From Idiomarinaceae bacterium HL-53 (GTDB lineage: Bacteria; Pseudomonadota; Gammaproteobacteria; Enterobacterales; Alteromonadaceae), in contig LN899469.1 in assembly GCA_001458075.1 (NCBI GenBank), positions 124,001 through 188,000 of the forward strand: 64,000 bases of DNA. Reading direction: 5' to 3'. Position 1 is the first letter of the stretch. Each line of letters opens with the position of its first letter. The translations under genes were made by a program, and so were the position numbers. Under the pieces are notes generated by a model. That model did no database searches. It was not told where the DNA came from and saw only the letters and a program-made list of their open reading frames with translations. Below, in pieces: positions 1 to 6,553 of the stretch.

Positions 1-211
1 CCGTGAGGTTCAGCTCACCTTCTTTATTACAAAACAGTCCATATTCGTCGATCACCGACTCTTGGAATGCCACCGCCAAGTGCGGCATAACCACCTGAAA
101 TGCAGCCTTGTTGTCTTCAAAACGTTTATTTAAAAATGGGTCGAGAGTTTTCTCTTGGCGGACTTGCTCATTCTTATCGGTGTGTAAGTGATGACGAATA
201 CTCTTTAGCAT
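1..211 (-). CDS. Maf-type motility-associated glycosyltransferase, N-terminal fragment
   Basis: The ATG at 211 opens a frame that stays open to the window edge (70 codons, 3' end missing). It starts 2 nt after the stop of the fliT-like gene, so it belongs to the flagellin/fliD/fliS operon. The visible N-terminus contains LFCNKEGELNL, which I recognise as the FCNK.GE.N segment near the start of Maf (DUF115, MptE-like) motility-associated factors. Those proteins are linked to sugar transfer to flagellin in polar flagellates. The call rests on this motif and on context; the catalytic region lies outside the window. Confidence 0.68.
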   Translation of the reverse strand, partial: MLKSIRHHLHTDKNEQVRQEKTLDPFLNKRFEDNKAAFQVVMPHLAVAFQESVIDEYGLFCNKEGELNLT

Positions 212-213
212 AG

Positions 214-525
214 TTAGTAACTTTTCCGCGCTTTTCTTCCTTGCGCCAGCTCTAACAAGATTTTTTTGGTCTCTTCTCGCTCGCGCACCGCTTGTTTTGT
301 CCATTGTGCTATTTTTTCTTGGGTATTTTCAAGAAATGCGCGTGTTTCCGCATCCGGTTCTGTGCCGCCTAGATCAGCAAAGAGGCCTTGCAGCCTCTTT
401 TCATGTGTTTCTAGAATTGCAGCAATCGTTTCCCTCGTATCTTCCGGGTCTTCAAAGAGCGTATCAATCTCTTGCTGCAACGCTTTAATAGCAGCCACTT
501 GGGCTGCTATCGTTTGTTCTGTCAT
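214..525 (-). CDS. FliT-like flagellar chaperone (small protein downstream of fliS)
   Basis: A 103-residue, charged, almost wholly helical protein with no Cys and no membrane segment. Its ATG overlaps the fliS stop codon (ATGA, 525-522), which indicates translational coupling. Position after fliD and fliS, small size and helical-hairpin character fit a FliT-type export chaperone, which in enterics binds the filament cap FliD and modulates the flagellar master regulator. Sequence similarity to enteric FliT is not obvious by eye, so the assignment is mainly contextual. Confidence 0.55.
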   Translation of the reverse strand: MTEQTIAAQVAAIKALQQEIDTLFEDPEDTRETIAAILETHEKRLQGLFADLGGTEPDAETRAFLENTQEKIAQWTKQAVREREETKKILLELAQGRKARKSY

Positions 526-953
526 CCGCCAACGGCCTCACGTTGTTGTTGCATGCGATAGCCTTCCTCGCGTGCTTCAGGAGGAATTGCATCCCAACCC
601 TCTTTAATTTGACGAATAATGTACATGGTTCGATCAATTTTCTCTACATCATTATCAAGGCTCACATCGGTAAGCTGATCCATAATAAAGGCATAAAGAT
701 CGTAAAGGTTATTTGCAACATCGGCTTTCACATCAAGATTCAACGCACTTTGCAATGCAGAAACGATCGCGACAGCTTTGGTTAAATGCCTCGCTTTCTC
801 TTCGTGATTCTTGCGTTCAATCGCCCCTTTTGCATAGGCCATTTTCTCGAGCGCCCCTTGCAATAACATCTGAATGACGCGATGCGGATCCGCGGTCGCA
901 GCTTGGTTGCTTACGCCCACCGTCTGATATGCTTTCAAACCTTTGTTATACAT
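522..953 (-). CDS. fliS: Flagellin export chaperone FliS
   Basis: A 143-residue cytosolic chaperone that binds the C-terminus of newly made flagellin and keeps it unfolded until export. Diagnostic features are the N-terminal KGLKAYQTVGV stretch, the DPHRVIQMLLQGALEKM helix and an all-helical fold of the usual length. The gene follows fliD by 32 nt and overlaps the next gene by 4 nt, in the common fliC-flaG-fliD-fliS order. The call is secure. Confidence 0.96.
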   Translation of the reverse strand: MYNKGLKAYQTVGVSNQAATADPHRVIQMLLQGALEKMAYAKGAIERKNHEEKARHLTKAVAIVSALQSALNLDVKADVANNLYDLYAFIMDQLTDVSLDNDVEKIDRTMYIIRQIKEGWDAIPPEAREEGYRMQQQREAVGG

Positions 954-985
954 AAGGTACCTCGTTTATTTGAGATAGGAAAAGC

Positions 986-2419
986 TTACGCTTGTCCTAA
1001 TTGGGCGAACATCATGTTCGCGTTACTTTGTAAGTTCGCAATTGTGCTGTCTAGCCCAGCAAAGCGCTTACGCTGTGTTTCTTCAAAACTCTCGATGTAG
1101 CGCTCAAATGCTTCACGCTCATCTCGAATTAATTCTTGTTGGCTCTGAACTGCTTGTGTGCGTGCTTGCAGCAATCCGCCTGACTGACCATATTGAGTCA
1201 CTAAAGATTCAAGACGATTTGCAATACCATTCTCGCTCGAGAACAAATCAGCAACCGCATCGAAATTTTCTTCCAACGCATTCGTTAAGCGCTGTTTGCC
1301 TGTGCCTTGGTCACCAATCGAATCACTCGAAAACTCAAGTTTTCCGTCACTGTTGAAAGTCAATCCAACCTGGAACAAGTTGTTAATCTCTGAACTACCC
1401 GTACTTCCTGAGACAATCGAGCTGAAACTCGTTTGAATTGAACGCACCATCGAGTCACCGATTAATGGCCCGCTTTGGCTCTGACCGTCGTCATCGGCCG
1501 GCAGATATTGTGTACTCTTATTTACTTCATCAATAAGTTTGTTATATGCGCTGACAAACTGTTCAATTGCTGCGGTAACACCTTTCGTGTCGAAATCGAC
1601 GCTCGCATCAATTGCACCTTCAGTCCCGGTTTCACGTAAAACCGTAATAGAGGTATTCTGAATGGTATTGTCAAATGTGTTCGTCGCACTGAAGGCTTCG
1701 ATACCATCAATGCTAATTCTTGCGTCTTTCGCACTATCGTCCCCAGAAATGGTCATCCCTGCCGGGCCTGCCCCTGTTGCAACGGTCGACACTGCATCTA
1801 ATTCTGCGTTGTCATTACTAACAACTAATTCTTTCGCTTCGCCGGTCTTGTCTGAAGTGAATACCAAGCGAGTTTCCGGCGAACTACCACCGGTATTGAT
1901 TAAGCTTGCGCTAACGCCGAAGTTGTCGTCAGATTCATTCACCGCTTTAGCGATGTCTTCTAATGTCGCATTCGCTCCAACGGCAATACTAAACGTATCT
2001 TCGCCATCTTGCGTAGCGAAGGTTAAGTTCCCTGTACCTGTCGTAATTTGCTGGTCTACACCAGTAAAAGCGCCAGACTGGGCGCGAGAACCCTGCGCCA
2101 AGTCCAACACTTCAATACTGTAATTACCACGCGCTGCAGAGCGGGAAGACTCCATGGTAAAGAATGGGTTATCGCTATCAGGATTTGCGACGGTGGCAGC
2201 CCGAGCTTGCATCCGCTCAGGATCGGCCAAAGTACGGAGCGGATCTCGCAACGCATTCATGGCAGAGCGTAGCTTACCAAAGGCAGATATCTGCACGTCA
2301 GTTTGCTTTTCACGCTTGTCCAATTCCGCAATACGGGGCGCCCGCTCAGCTTGTACCAGCTGTGCAACCAAGTCGTCTAGCGCAAGGCCAGAGCCAATCC
2401 CTAATGACGAAATACCCAT
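986..2419 (-). CDS. fliD: Flagellar filament cap protein FliD
   Basis: A 477-residue hook-associated protein 2, exported to the filament tip, where it guides flagellin polymerisation. The N-terminus SSLGIGSGLALDDLVAQLV is the typical FliD start. A FliD_N domain covers about the first 100 residues and the C-terminal domain covers roughly residues 230-460. It ends in a long coiled-coil (about residues 410-475) that packs in the filament core. The length matches the family. It begins 10 nt downstream of flaG and is co-transcribed with flaG and fliS. Confidence 0.96.
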   Translation of the reverse strand: MGISSLGIGSGLALDDLVAQLVQAERAPRIAELDKREKQTDVQISAFGKLRSAMNALRDPLRTLADPERMQARAATVANPDSDNPFFTMESSRSAARGNYSIEVLDLAQGSRAQSGAFTGVDQQITTGTGNLTFATQDGEDTFSIAVGANATLEDIAKAVNESDDNFGVSASLINTGGSSPETRLVFTSDKTGEAKELVVSNDNAELDAVSTVATGAGPAGMTISGDDSAKDARISIDGIEAFSATNTFDNTIQNTSITVLRETGTEGAIDASVDFDTKGVTAAIEQFVSAYNKLIDEVNKSTQYLPADDDGQSQSGPLIGDSMVRSIQTSFSSIVSGSTGSSEINNLFQVGLTFNSDGKLEFSSDSIGDQGTGKQRLTNALEENFDAVADLFSSENGIANRLESLVTQYGQSGGLLQARTQAVQSQQELIRDEREAFERYIESFEETQRKRFAGLDSTIANLQSNANMMFAQLGQA

Positions 2420-2429
2420 AACTTACCTC

Positions 2430-2846
2430 TTAGATCTTGCTATCGATGAGTACACCGACTGCTTTTTCGACCCCATCTCCCATCTCTTGCATGCGAGACA
2501 CTAACCGCAGAACATCTTCACTAGGAATTTGGCGGATTTTCTCGCCCGATTCCTGATCCAACACCGAAATCACGGTACGATTTGCATCGTTGTCGACTCT
2601 AAATTGCAATTGGCGGTTACCCACTTCAAGCACTTCATTTAGTTTTTCGACCACTTCCCCGATTTCTTTAGCTTCAAGAGGCAATTCTTGCTCGGTTTTC
2701 TGAGCTTGGTCTGCTTCTTTCTGACGGCCAGATCCTTGTAGACTTTCTGCCAGCACCTCTGTTCCCCGAGCCTGCTCGGTTTGCTCCTTCAAAGCTTCCC
2801 GAAGCGGATTCTGAGAATTCACTTTAGCGGTGATTTCAATACTCAT
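2430..2846 (-). CDS. flaG: FlaG family flagellar protein
   Basis: A 138-residue FlaG-family protein, a family associated with filament length control in polar flagellates. The N-terminal half (to about residue 65) is low-complexity and Gln/Glu-rich. The conserved domain follows, with LQFRVDNDANRTVISVLD and ESGEKIRQIPSEDVLRL, the hallmark FlaG motifs. The ATG at 2846 is preceded by GGGAGG. It lies 87 nt after the end of fliC, separated from it by a long hairpin, and 10 nt before fliD. Confidence 0.93.
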   Translation of the reverse strand: MSIEITAKVNSQNPLREALKEQTEQARGTEVLAESLQGSGRQKEADQAQKTEQELPLEAKEIGEVVEKLNEVLEVGNRQLQFRVDNDANRTVISVLDQESGEKIRQIPSEDVLRLVSRMQEMGDGVEKAVGVLIDSKI

Positions 2847-2874
2847 ATTGACCTCCCAACCATAGCACGTGCTG

Positions 2875-2923
2875 GCAGCTATCTATTTGACTAACCACAT
2901 TATAGCTCAAATAGAATAGCTGC
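2875..2923 (-). other. Long stem-loop between fliC and flaG
   Basis: Two arms (2875-2890 and 2907-2923) are complementary over 16 bp with a single-base bulge, around a 16-nt loop. On the transcribed strand no T-run follows, so this is not a classical terminator. Its place between an abundantly made flagellin and its operon partners suggests a processing or partial attenuation hairpin that keeps fliC mRNA higher than flaG-fliD mRNA. That role is inferred; the inverted repeat itself is directly visible. Confidence 0.6.
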
Positions 2924-2933
2924 TACGCGTTCC

Positions 2934-3752
2934 TTATCCTAACAAGCTCAACGCGGCCTGTGGACGCTGGTTCGCCTGACTTAACACAGACAATGACGCC
3001 TGCTGAATGATCTGGCTACGCGTTAATTCAGCTGTTTCTGCTGCAAAGTCAGTGTCTTGGATACGTGAACGTGCTGCAGTTACGTTTTCGCTGATATTCG
3101 TTAAGTTACGAATTGTAGATTGGAAACGGTTTTGAATCGCTCCCAAATCTGCACGCTCGGCACCAATCGTAGAAATTGCGTTATCAAGCGAATCCAATGC
3201 ATTTGCTGCACCATCAGCACTAGAAACACTCACATCATCGATACCCAAACCATCCGTTGTAAAGTCGGTGCTCAAGGTAATTGAGATGTTTTGATCTTTG
3301 TTCGCACCGACCAAGAACTTCTCTGAGAATTCACCGTCGAGTAATTTCTTACCCGCGAACTCAGTGGTAGACGCGATACGATTGATCTCTGTTTTCAATG
3401 CTGACACTTCTTTTTGAAGTGCTGCACGGTCTGCAGTTGAGTTGATACCGTTCTGTGATTGTACTGCCAATTGACGAATACGCTGCAAAGAGTTCGTTAC
3501 CTCTTGCAATGCACCTTCTGCTGTTTGTGCAACAGAAATACCGTCTTGGGCGTTACGAACTGCTTGGTTCAAACCCATGATTTGTGAAGTCATACGGTTT
3601 GTGATCTGAAGACCTGCCGCATCGTCAGCTGCGCTGTTGATACGGAAACCAGATGATAAACGCTCGAATGCAGTGCCTAATTGGCCACTGACATTTGAGA
3701 GGTTACGTTGTGCATTCAAAGATGACACATTTGAGTTTACGTAAAGTGACAT
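2934..3752 (-). CDS. fliC: Flagellin (copy A)
   Basis: A 272-residue flagellin, the structural subunit of the filament exported by the flagellar type III system. It has the conserved D0/D1 N-terminal helices (SSLNAQRNL, GFRINSAADDAAGLQI) and C-terminal helices (RSRIQDTDFAAETAELTR), joined by a short variable centre of about 70 residues. The start at 3752 is chosen because AGGAG lies 7-8 nt upstream and because all copies begin MSLYVN. A sigma-28 promoter lies about 90 nt upstream. It is the flagellin nearest flaG-fliD-fliS and is close to copy B, differing mainly in the central segment. Confidence 0.96.
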   Translation of the reverse strand: MSLYVNSNVSSLNAQRNLSNVSGQLGTAFERLSSGFRINSAADDAAGLQITNRMTSQIMGLNQAVRNAQDGISVAQTAEGALQEVTNSLQRIRQLAVQSQNGINSTADRAALQKEVSALKTEINRIASTTEFAGKKLLDGEFSEKFLVGANKDQNISITLSTDFTTDGLGIDDVSVSSADGAANALDSLDNAISTIGAERADLGAIQNRFQSTIRNLTNISENVTAARSRIQDTDFAAETAELTRSQIIQQASLSVLSQANQRPQAALSLLG

Positions 3753-3843
3753 AACTGTCTCCTTTAACAAGCTAGGCTTGTTTGCCGTTTAAAATTACCT
3801 AATTACCCAACCTCGAATAATTAAGCTTCCCCTACATCTGTGG

Positions 3844-3870
3844 GTATCGGCCGGAAAAAATAGGACTTGA
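3844..3870 (-). promoter_or_regulatory. Sigma-28 (FliA) promoter of fliC-A
   Basis: On the minus strand: TCAAGTCC, 11 bp, GCCGATAC. This matches the flagellar sigma-28 consensus (TAAAGTTT-N11-GCCGATAA), with a perfect GCCGATA -10 core and exact spacing. It places the start of transcription about 85 nt before the fliC-A ATG. Confidence 0.85.
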
Positions 3871-3909
3871 GGAAAATTTTCGTCTTTTTGGCAATTTTTT
3901 TCCTCGTTG

Positions 3910-3924
3910 CGGCAAATATTGCCG
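3910..3924. promoter_or_regulatory. CGGCAA-N3-TTGCCG palindrome upstream of fliC-A
   Basis: A perfect 6-bp inverted repeat with a 3-bp spacer, about 40 bp upstream of the sigma-28 -35 element. No T-tract follows on the minus strand, so a terminator role is unlikely for this copy. Related palindromes occur in other flagellar intergenic regions of the window. Confidence 0.5.
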
Positions 3925-4127
3925 TAAACCATTGAAATAAAATGTATTTAAAATTCAAAAATAATTTTGAAAAAAGGCTAAAATAGCCTCATAACTAGGC
4001 ATTCAAAGACACTGAGAAAACTTTCCTATCAGCAGTAAAAGTTGGCATGAGTTTGGCAAGAAAAAGAATGTCGATGCGAAATATCACGACGAACATGTGA
4101 AATAGACAATTTTTTGACGACTGTCTG

Positions 4128-4176
4128 CTGGCTGGCTCGGGTGCCCCCCTACAACCTCCTTTCTCGAGTCAGCCAG
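4128..4176 (-). ncRNA. Putative structured RNA element downstream of the flagellin remnant (copy 2)
   Basis: About 30 nt after the remnant flagellin stop, arms 4128-4139 and 4165-4176 form a 12-bp stem with one mismatch. Within the loop the transcribed strand reads AAAGGAGG-TT and, a few bases on, GGGGGCACC. The same two loop motifs, enclosed by a stem of different sequence, occur after fliC-B (6444-6495). A conserved loop with compensated stems suggests a structured RNA. Its function is unknown. Confidence 0.5.
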
Positions 4177-4206
4177 TTCTTTTCACCGCCAACCCCCGAA
4201 GAAGTC

Positions 4207-4535
4207 TTAGCCAATCAAGCGAAGAATGAGCTCAGGTAGACGATTTGCTTGCGACAGAATCGCAAGGCTTGCTTGTTGCATAATTTGGTTACGTGTGAAT
4301 TCCGCTGTTTCTGCTGCAAAATCAGTGTCACGAATACGCGAGCGAGCACCACTCAGTTGCTCTTGCCCTTGGCTCAATGAACGGATACGAGATTGAAACC
4401 GGTTTTGTAACGCGCCCAAATCTGCGCGCGCGCCACCAATCACTGAAATAGCGCCATCAAGGCGATCCAATAAAGCAGCCGCACCTGCCACACTAGAAAC
4501 TGAGGCGTTATCGAGATTCAAACCGGCTTTAGTGA
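4207..4535 (-). pseudogene. Flagellin remnant (C-terminal third of a fourth flagellin)
   Basis: In frame from about 4535 to the stop at 4207, the product matches the flagellin centre and C-terminus: NASVSS, ARADLGALQNRFQS, RSRIRDTDFAAETAEFTRNQ. The conserved N-terminal 170 or so residues are absent, and the frame runs directly into the right end of the IS605-type element. No ATG is available, only an internal TTG. Substitutions at normally invariant positions (RLPELILRLIG instead of the RPQAALSLLG-like end) suggest decay. The missing N-terminus is not found beyond the element either, so sequence was deleted as well as interrupted. Confidence 0.88.
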
Positions 4536-4602
4536 ACTACTCCACCTAAGTTGCTAAAGCAACTCTAGATGGAGCTTCTGCCGACCCATCAATCAAAGTT
4601 GA

Positions 4603-5796
4603 TTAACCTTTCGCTAAATCACTCGTTAGGTCGAGTTTTGATCTAGGGGAACTCTTTACAGCATGGCTCGATTCCGAGCCACTTCCTAATTCTTGGGCTA
4701 ACCCAAAGCGTTTGATATTTTTTGCCGCATGAATATCTCTATCTTCGACATGGCTGCAACTAGGGCAAACAAAAACCCTGTCAGCAAGTGTTAGTGATTC
4801 ATTTTTTTCATCACATTTCAGACATGTCTTAGAGCTTGGCATAAAGCGATTGATACTGATGAGATTTTTTCCTTGATCAGCTTGCTTATAAGCAAGAAAG
4901 TTAAGGAATTGGCTCCATCCAGCATCCGCAATATGTCTTGCCAACTTACGGTTTTTTACCATGTTTTTCACCGCTAAATCTTCAACAAACAATGTGGTTT
5001 GGTTTTCGCTCACAAGTGTACGACTGATTTTGTGGTGATTGTCTTTTCTTGCATTAGCAACGCTCTCATGCAGCTTCGCTATTTTGAGCCGCTGCTTTTT
5101 GCTTGAAATACTCCCTTTCTTTTTCCTTGATAATATGCGCTGTTGCTTATTCAGCGCTTGTAGTTTGTGCTTTAGGTGACGCTTATTTTCAAATGTGTGA
5201 CCATCGCTTGTGATCAAAAAGTCTTTTAATCCTAAATCAATCCCGATGGCTTCTTGTGCATTGATAGTGGTTGCGACAGGTCTTTCCTGACCATCTTCAA
5301 TCAATATACTTACCATTATTTTCCCGCTAGGTGTTATTTTTACGGTACTGGTTTTAATCTTTCCTGTGAATGCTCGGTGAAGTTTTGCATTCACCCAGCC
5401 TATCTTGGGTAACTTTATCTTGCTACCGTCAAAACACACTTCAGTATGTTGTGGATTAGCATAGCTATGCCAATTACTTCGTTTTGATTTGAAGCGCGGA
5501 AATTTAGCTCTGCCAGAAAAGAAGTTTCGATATGCGTTATCTAGGTTTTCTAACGTGACAAGTAAACTTTGACTGTTGACCTCTTTCAGCCAAGCATATT
5601 TCGAACGCTTTTTAAGTTTGACGATGTGATCTTGAAGCTTACGTTTAGAAGGTGATTTTCCAAAAAACTTATAATACCTACACGAAAGTGCTAGAAGCTT
5701 ATTATAAAGCCCACGATTATGATTCATGTGTTTCCAAATAAGTGAAAGTTGTTCCTTATTCGGATATATTCGGTATTGATAAGCTTTTAGTGTCAT
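4603..5796 (-). CDS. tnpB: TnpB RNA-guided nuclease of IS605-type element
   Basis: A 397-residue TnpB (OrfB_IS605). The start is set at 5796 because the family N-terminus is MTLKAYQYRIYPNKEQ; a longer frame to 5901 would overlap tnpA. The split RuvC site is complete: Asp in IGIDLGLKDF, Glu in FVEDLAVKNM and Asp in CSHVEDRDIHAAKNI. The zinc-ribbon CxxC pairs (KTCLKC and VCPSC) are intact. TnpB proteins cut DNA guided by an omega-RNA made from the tnpB 3' end and right end of the element, which favours element retention. The gene appears full length and functional. Confidence 0.95.
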   Translation of the reverse strand: MTLKAYQYRIYPNKEQLSLIWKHMNHNRGLYNKLLALSCRYYKFFGKSPSKRKLQDHIVKLKKRSKYAWLKEVNSQSLLVTLENLDNAYRNFFSGRAKFPRFKSKRSNWHSYANPQHTEVCFDGSKIKLPKIGWVNAKLHRAFTGKIKTSTVKITPSGKIMVSILIEDGQERPVATTINAQEAIGIDLGLKDFLITSDGHTFENKRHLKHKLQALNKQQRILSRKKKGSISSKKQRLKIAKLHESVANARKDNHHKISRTLVSENQTTLFVEDLAVKNMVKNRKLARHIADAGWSQFLNFLAYKQADQGKNLISINRFMPSSKTCLKCDEKNESLTLADRVFVCPSCSHVEDRDIHAAKNIKRFGLAQELGSGSESSHAVKSSPRSKLDLTSDLAKG

Positions 5797-5837
5797 GCTT
5801 ATAATGTTATTAAGATAAGCCATATAAGTCAATAAAG

Positions 5838-6242
5838 ATGGGGAAAAGAAGCCATTTCCACGCATATCATGATCTAAAATATCATTTGGTGTTAGTGACA
5901 AAATACAGAAACAATGTCATTAACAAGCCTATACTTGATAGGCTTGTTGAAATTATTGAAAACCAATCACTTCGATGGGATATTGAGGTGCTTGAAGCAA
6001 ATGGTGAAGCTGATCACATTCACCTCTTAATCAAGGCTCATCCTAGTGTTGATCTAGCAAAATATATCAACTCAATCAAAACGGTATCTTCTAGGCTGAT
6101 TAGAAAAGAGTTTTCGGAACATGTCGCACGTTATTATTGGAAGCCCTATTTCTGGTCAAGGGCATATTGCTTACTATCAGTAGGTGGTGCGCCTTTAGAA
6201 GTGATAAAAAAGTACATAGAAAACCAAGCATCACCAAGATAA
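5838..6242 (+). CDS. tnpA: TnpA Y1 (HUH) transposase of IS605-type element
   Basis: A 134-residue IS200-type single-strand transposase. The N-terminus YHLVLVTKYR and the HUH motif in GEADHIHLLI are present. The candidate catalytic Tyr lies near the C-terminus in VIKKYIENQ. Length is normal for the family (about 130-150 aa) and there is no frameshift. It is divergent from tnpB with 41 bp between their starts. It excises and inserts single-stranded element DNA during replication. Since tnpA and tnpB both look intact, the insertion is probably recent or still active. Confidence 0.95.
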   Translation: MGKRSHFHAYHDLKYHLVLVTKYRNNVINKPILDRLVEIIENQSLRWDIEVLEANGEADHIHLLIKAHPSVDLAKYINSIKTVSSRLIRKEFSEHVARYYWKPYFWSRAYCLLSVGGAPLEVIKKYIENQASPR

Positions 6243-6318
6243 CGCTTGGGCGCTATCCATCTCCACCCAAATCGGAGATTCTGGATGGAGAATTTCGCGC
6301 AATTTGTTAAACAAAAAA

Positions 6319-6333
6319 CGGCAATAATTGCCG
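6319..6333. promoter_or_regulatory. CGGCAA-N3-TTGCCG palindrome between fliC-B terminator and IS
   Basis: A perfect 6-bp inverted repeat with a 3-bp spacer. On the minus strand it is followed by TTTTTTG, so it could act as a terminator. It may also be a leftover of the upstream region of the disrupted flagellin, because fliC-A has the same palindrome upstream of its promoter. Confidence 0.5.
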
Positions 6334-6363
6334 CCTGCTAAAGTAAGTACTTGCTACAGAAAG

Positions 6364-6389
6364 AAAAATGCTAGGCCCGAAGGCCTAGC
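6364..6389 (-). terminator. Intrinsic terminator of fliC-B
   Basis: On the minus strand: GCTAGGCC, loop TTCG, GGCCTAGC, then ATTTTTC. A perfect 8-bp stem with a stable UUCG loop and a U-tract ends the fliC-B transcript about 165-190 nt after the stop codon, leaving an unusually long 3' UTR. Confidence 0.9.
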
Positions 6390-6443
6390 GAAGATTCTCT
6401 GACGAGAGAGAGAGAATTTGGAGCATTTCAAGAGTTTGAGTCT

Positions 6444-6495
6444 GTCGGCTACCCAGGGTGCCCCCGGAGAATCCTCCTTTCCCTGAGCAGCCGAC
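6444..6495 (-). ncRNA. Putative structured RNA element in the fliC-B 3' UTR (copy 1)
   Basis: Outer stem 6444-6450/6489-6495 (7 bp) and inner stem 6454-6458/6481-6485 (5 bp) enclose a loop. On the transcribed strand the loop reads AAAGGAGG-ATT and then GGGGGCACC. The loop motifs match the copy downstream of the flagellin remnant, whereas the stem sequences differ but stay paired. AAAGGAGG is a perfect Shine-Dalgarno sequence, yet no start codon or frame follows. Confidence 0.5.
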
Positions 6496-6553
6496 TTCCA
6501 GTAGGGGTTTCCCCCAGTTCTTACCTAAGCCGCAAGGCTTAATTCAGTCGCGC

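Larger units (their letters stand above)
3753..4206 (-). other. Gene-free stretch between flagellin remnant and fliC-A
   Basis: This 454-bp AT-rich stretch contains no convincing reading frame. Reading leftward it holds the stem-loop element just after the remnant flagellin (4128-4176) and about 200 bp in which I see nothing specific. Next come a CGGCAA/TTGCCG palindrome (3910-3924), the sigma-28 promoter (3844-3870) and the fliC-A leader. Confidence 0.7.
4532..6297. mobile_element. IS200/IS605-type insertion element (tnpA + tnpB)
   Basis: The element carries divergent tnpA (Y1 transposase) and tnpB, the IS605/IS608 layout. Both ends have imperfect subterminal palindromes instead of terminal inverted repeats: 4540-4574 (ctcca/tggag outer, agttgc/gcaact inner) and 6255-6286 (atcca/tggat outer, tctcc/ggaga inner). 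Both ends share TCT(A/G)GATGGAG. The tnpB-side end abuts TTCAC and the flagellin remnant; the tnpA-side end lies in intergenic DNA before the fliC-B terminator. Exact ends are uncertain by a few bases because no empty-site copy is available. Confidence 0.85.
6243..6553 (-). other. Gene-free stretch: IS left end and fliC-B 3' region
   Basis: No reading frame is supported here. Reading leftward after the fliC-B stop there is a small AAGCC/GGCTT hairpin (6530-6543), a GGGG-GAAA-CCCC hairpin (6504-6515) and the structured element 6444-6495. Then come an attctct/agagaat hairpin (about 6394-6415), the terminator 6364-6389, a CGGCAA/TTGCCG palindrome (6319-6333) and the left end of the IS element. 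The bases between 6298 and 6318 may be what is left of the upstream region of the broken flagellin. Confidence 0.65.

Noticed and set aside
1662-2123. Long plus-strand frames antisense to fliD, flgK and other genes
   Set aside because: They mirror the codon pattern of well-supported genes on the other strand, lack ribosome-binding sites and have no recognisable domains.
4128-4176. Structured elements as c-di-GMP (GEMM) riboswitches or integron attC sites
   Set aside because: The conserved GEMM core bases and tetraloop receptor are not present. The elements lack the attC core ends, and they lie after, not before, reading frames.
4603-5901. TnpB as a nuclease-dead flagellin repressor (TldR)
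   Set aside because: All three RuvC acidic residues and the zinc ribbon are intact and a functional-looking tnpA is present, so it is an ordinary IS605-type TnpB. Only the guide context remains of interest.
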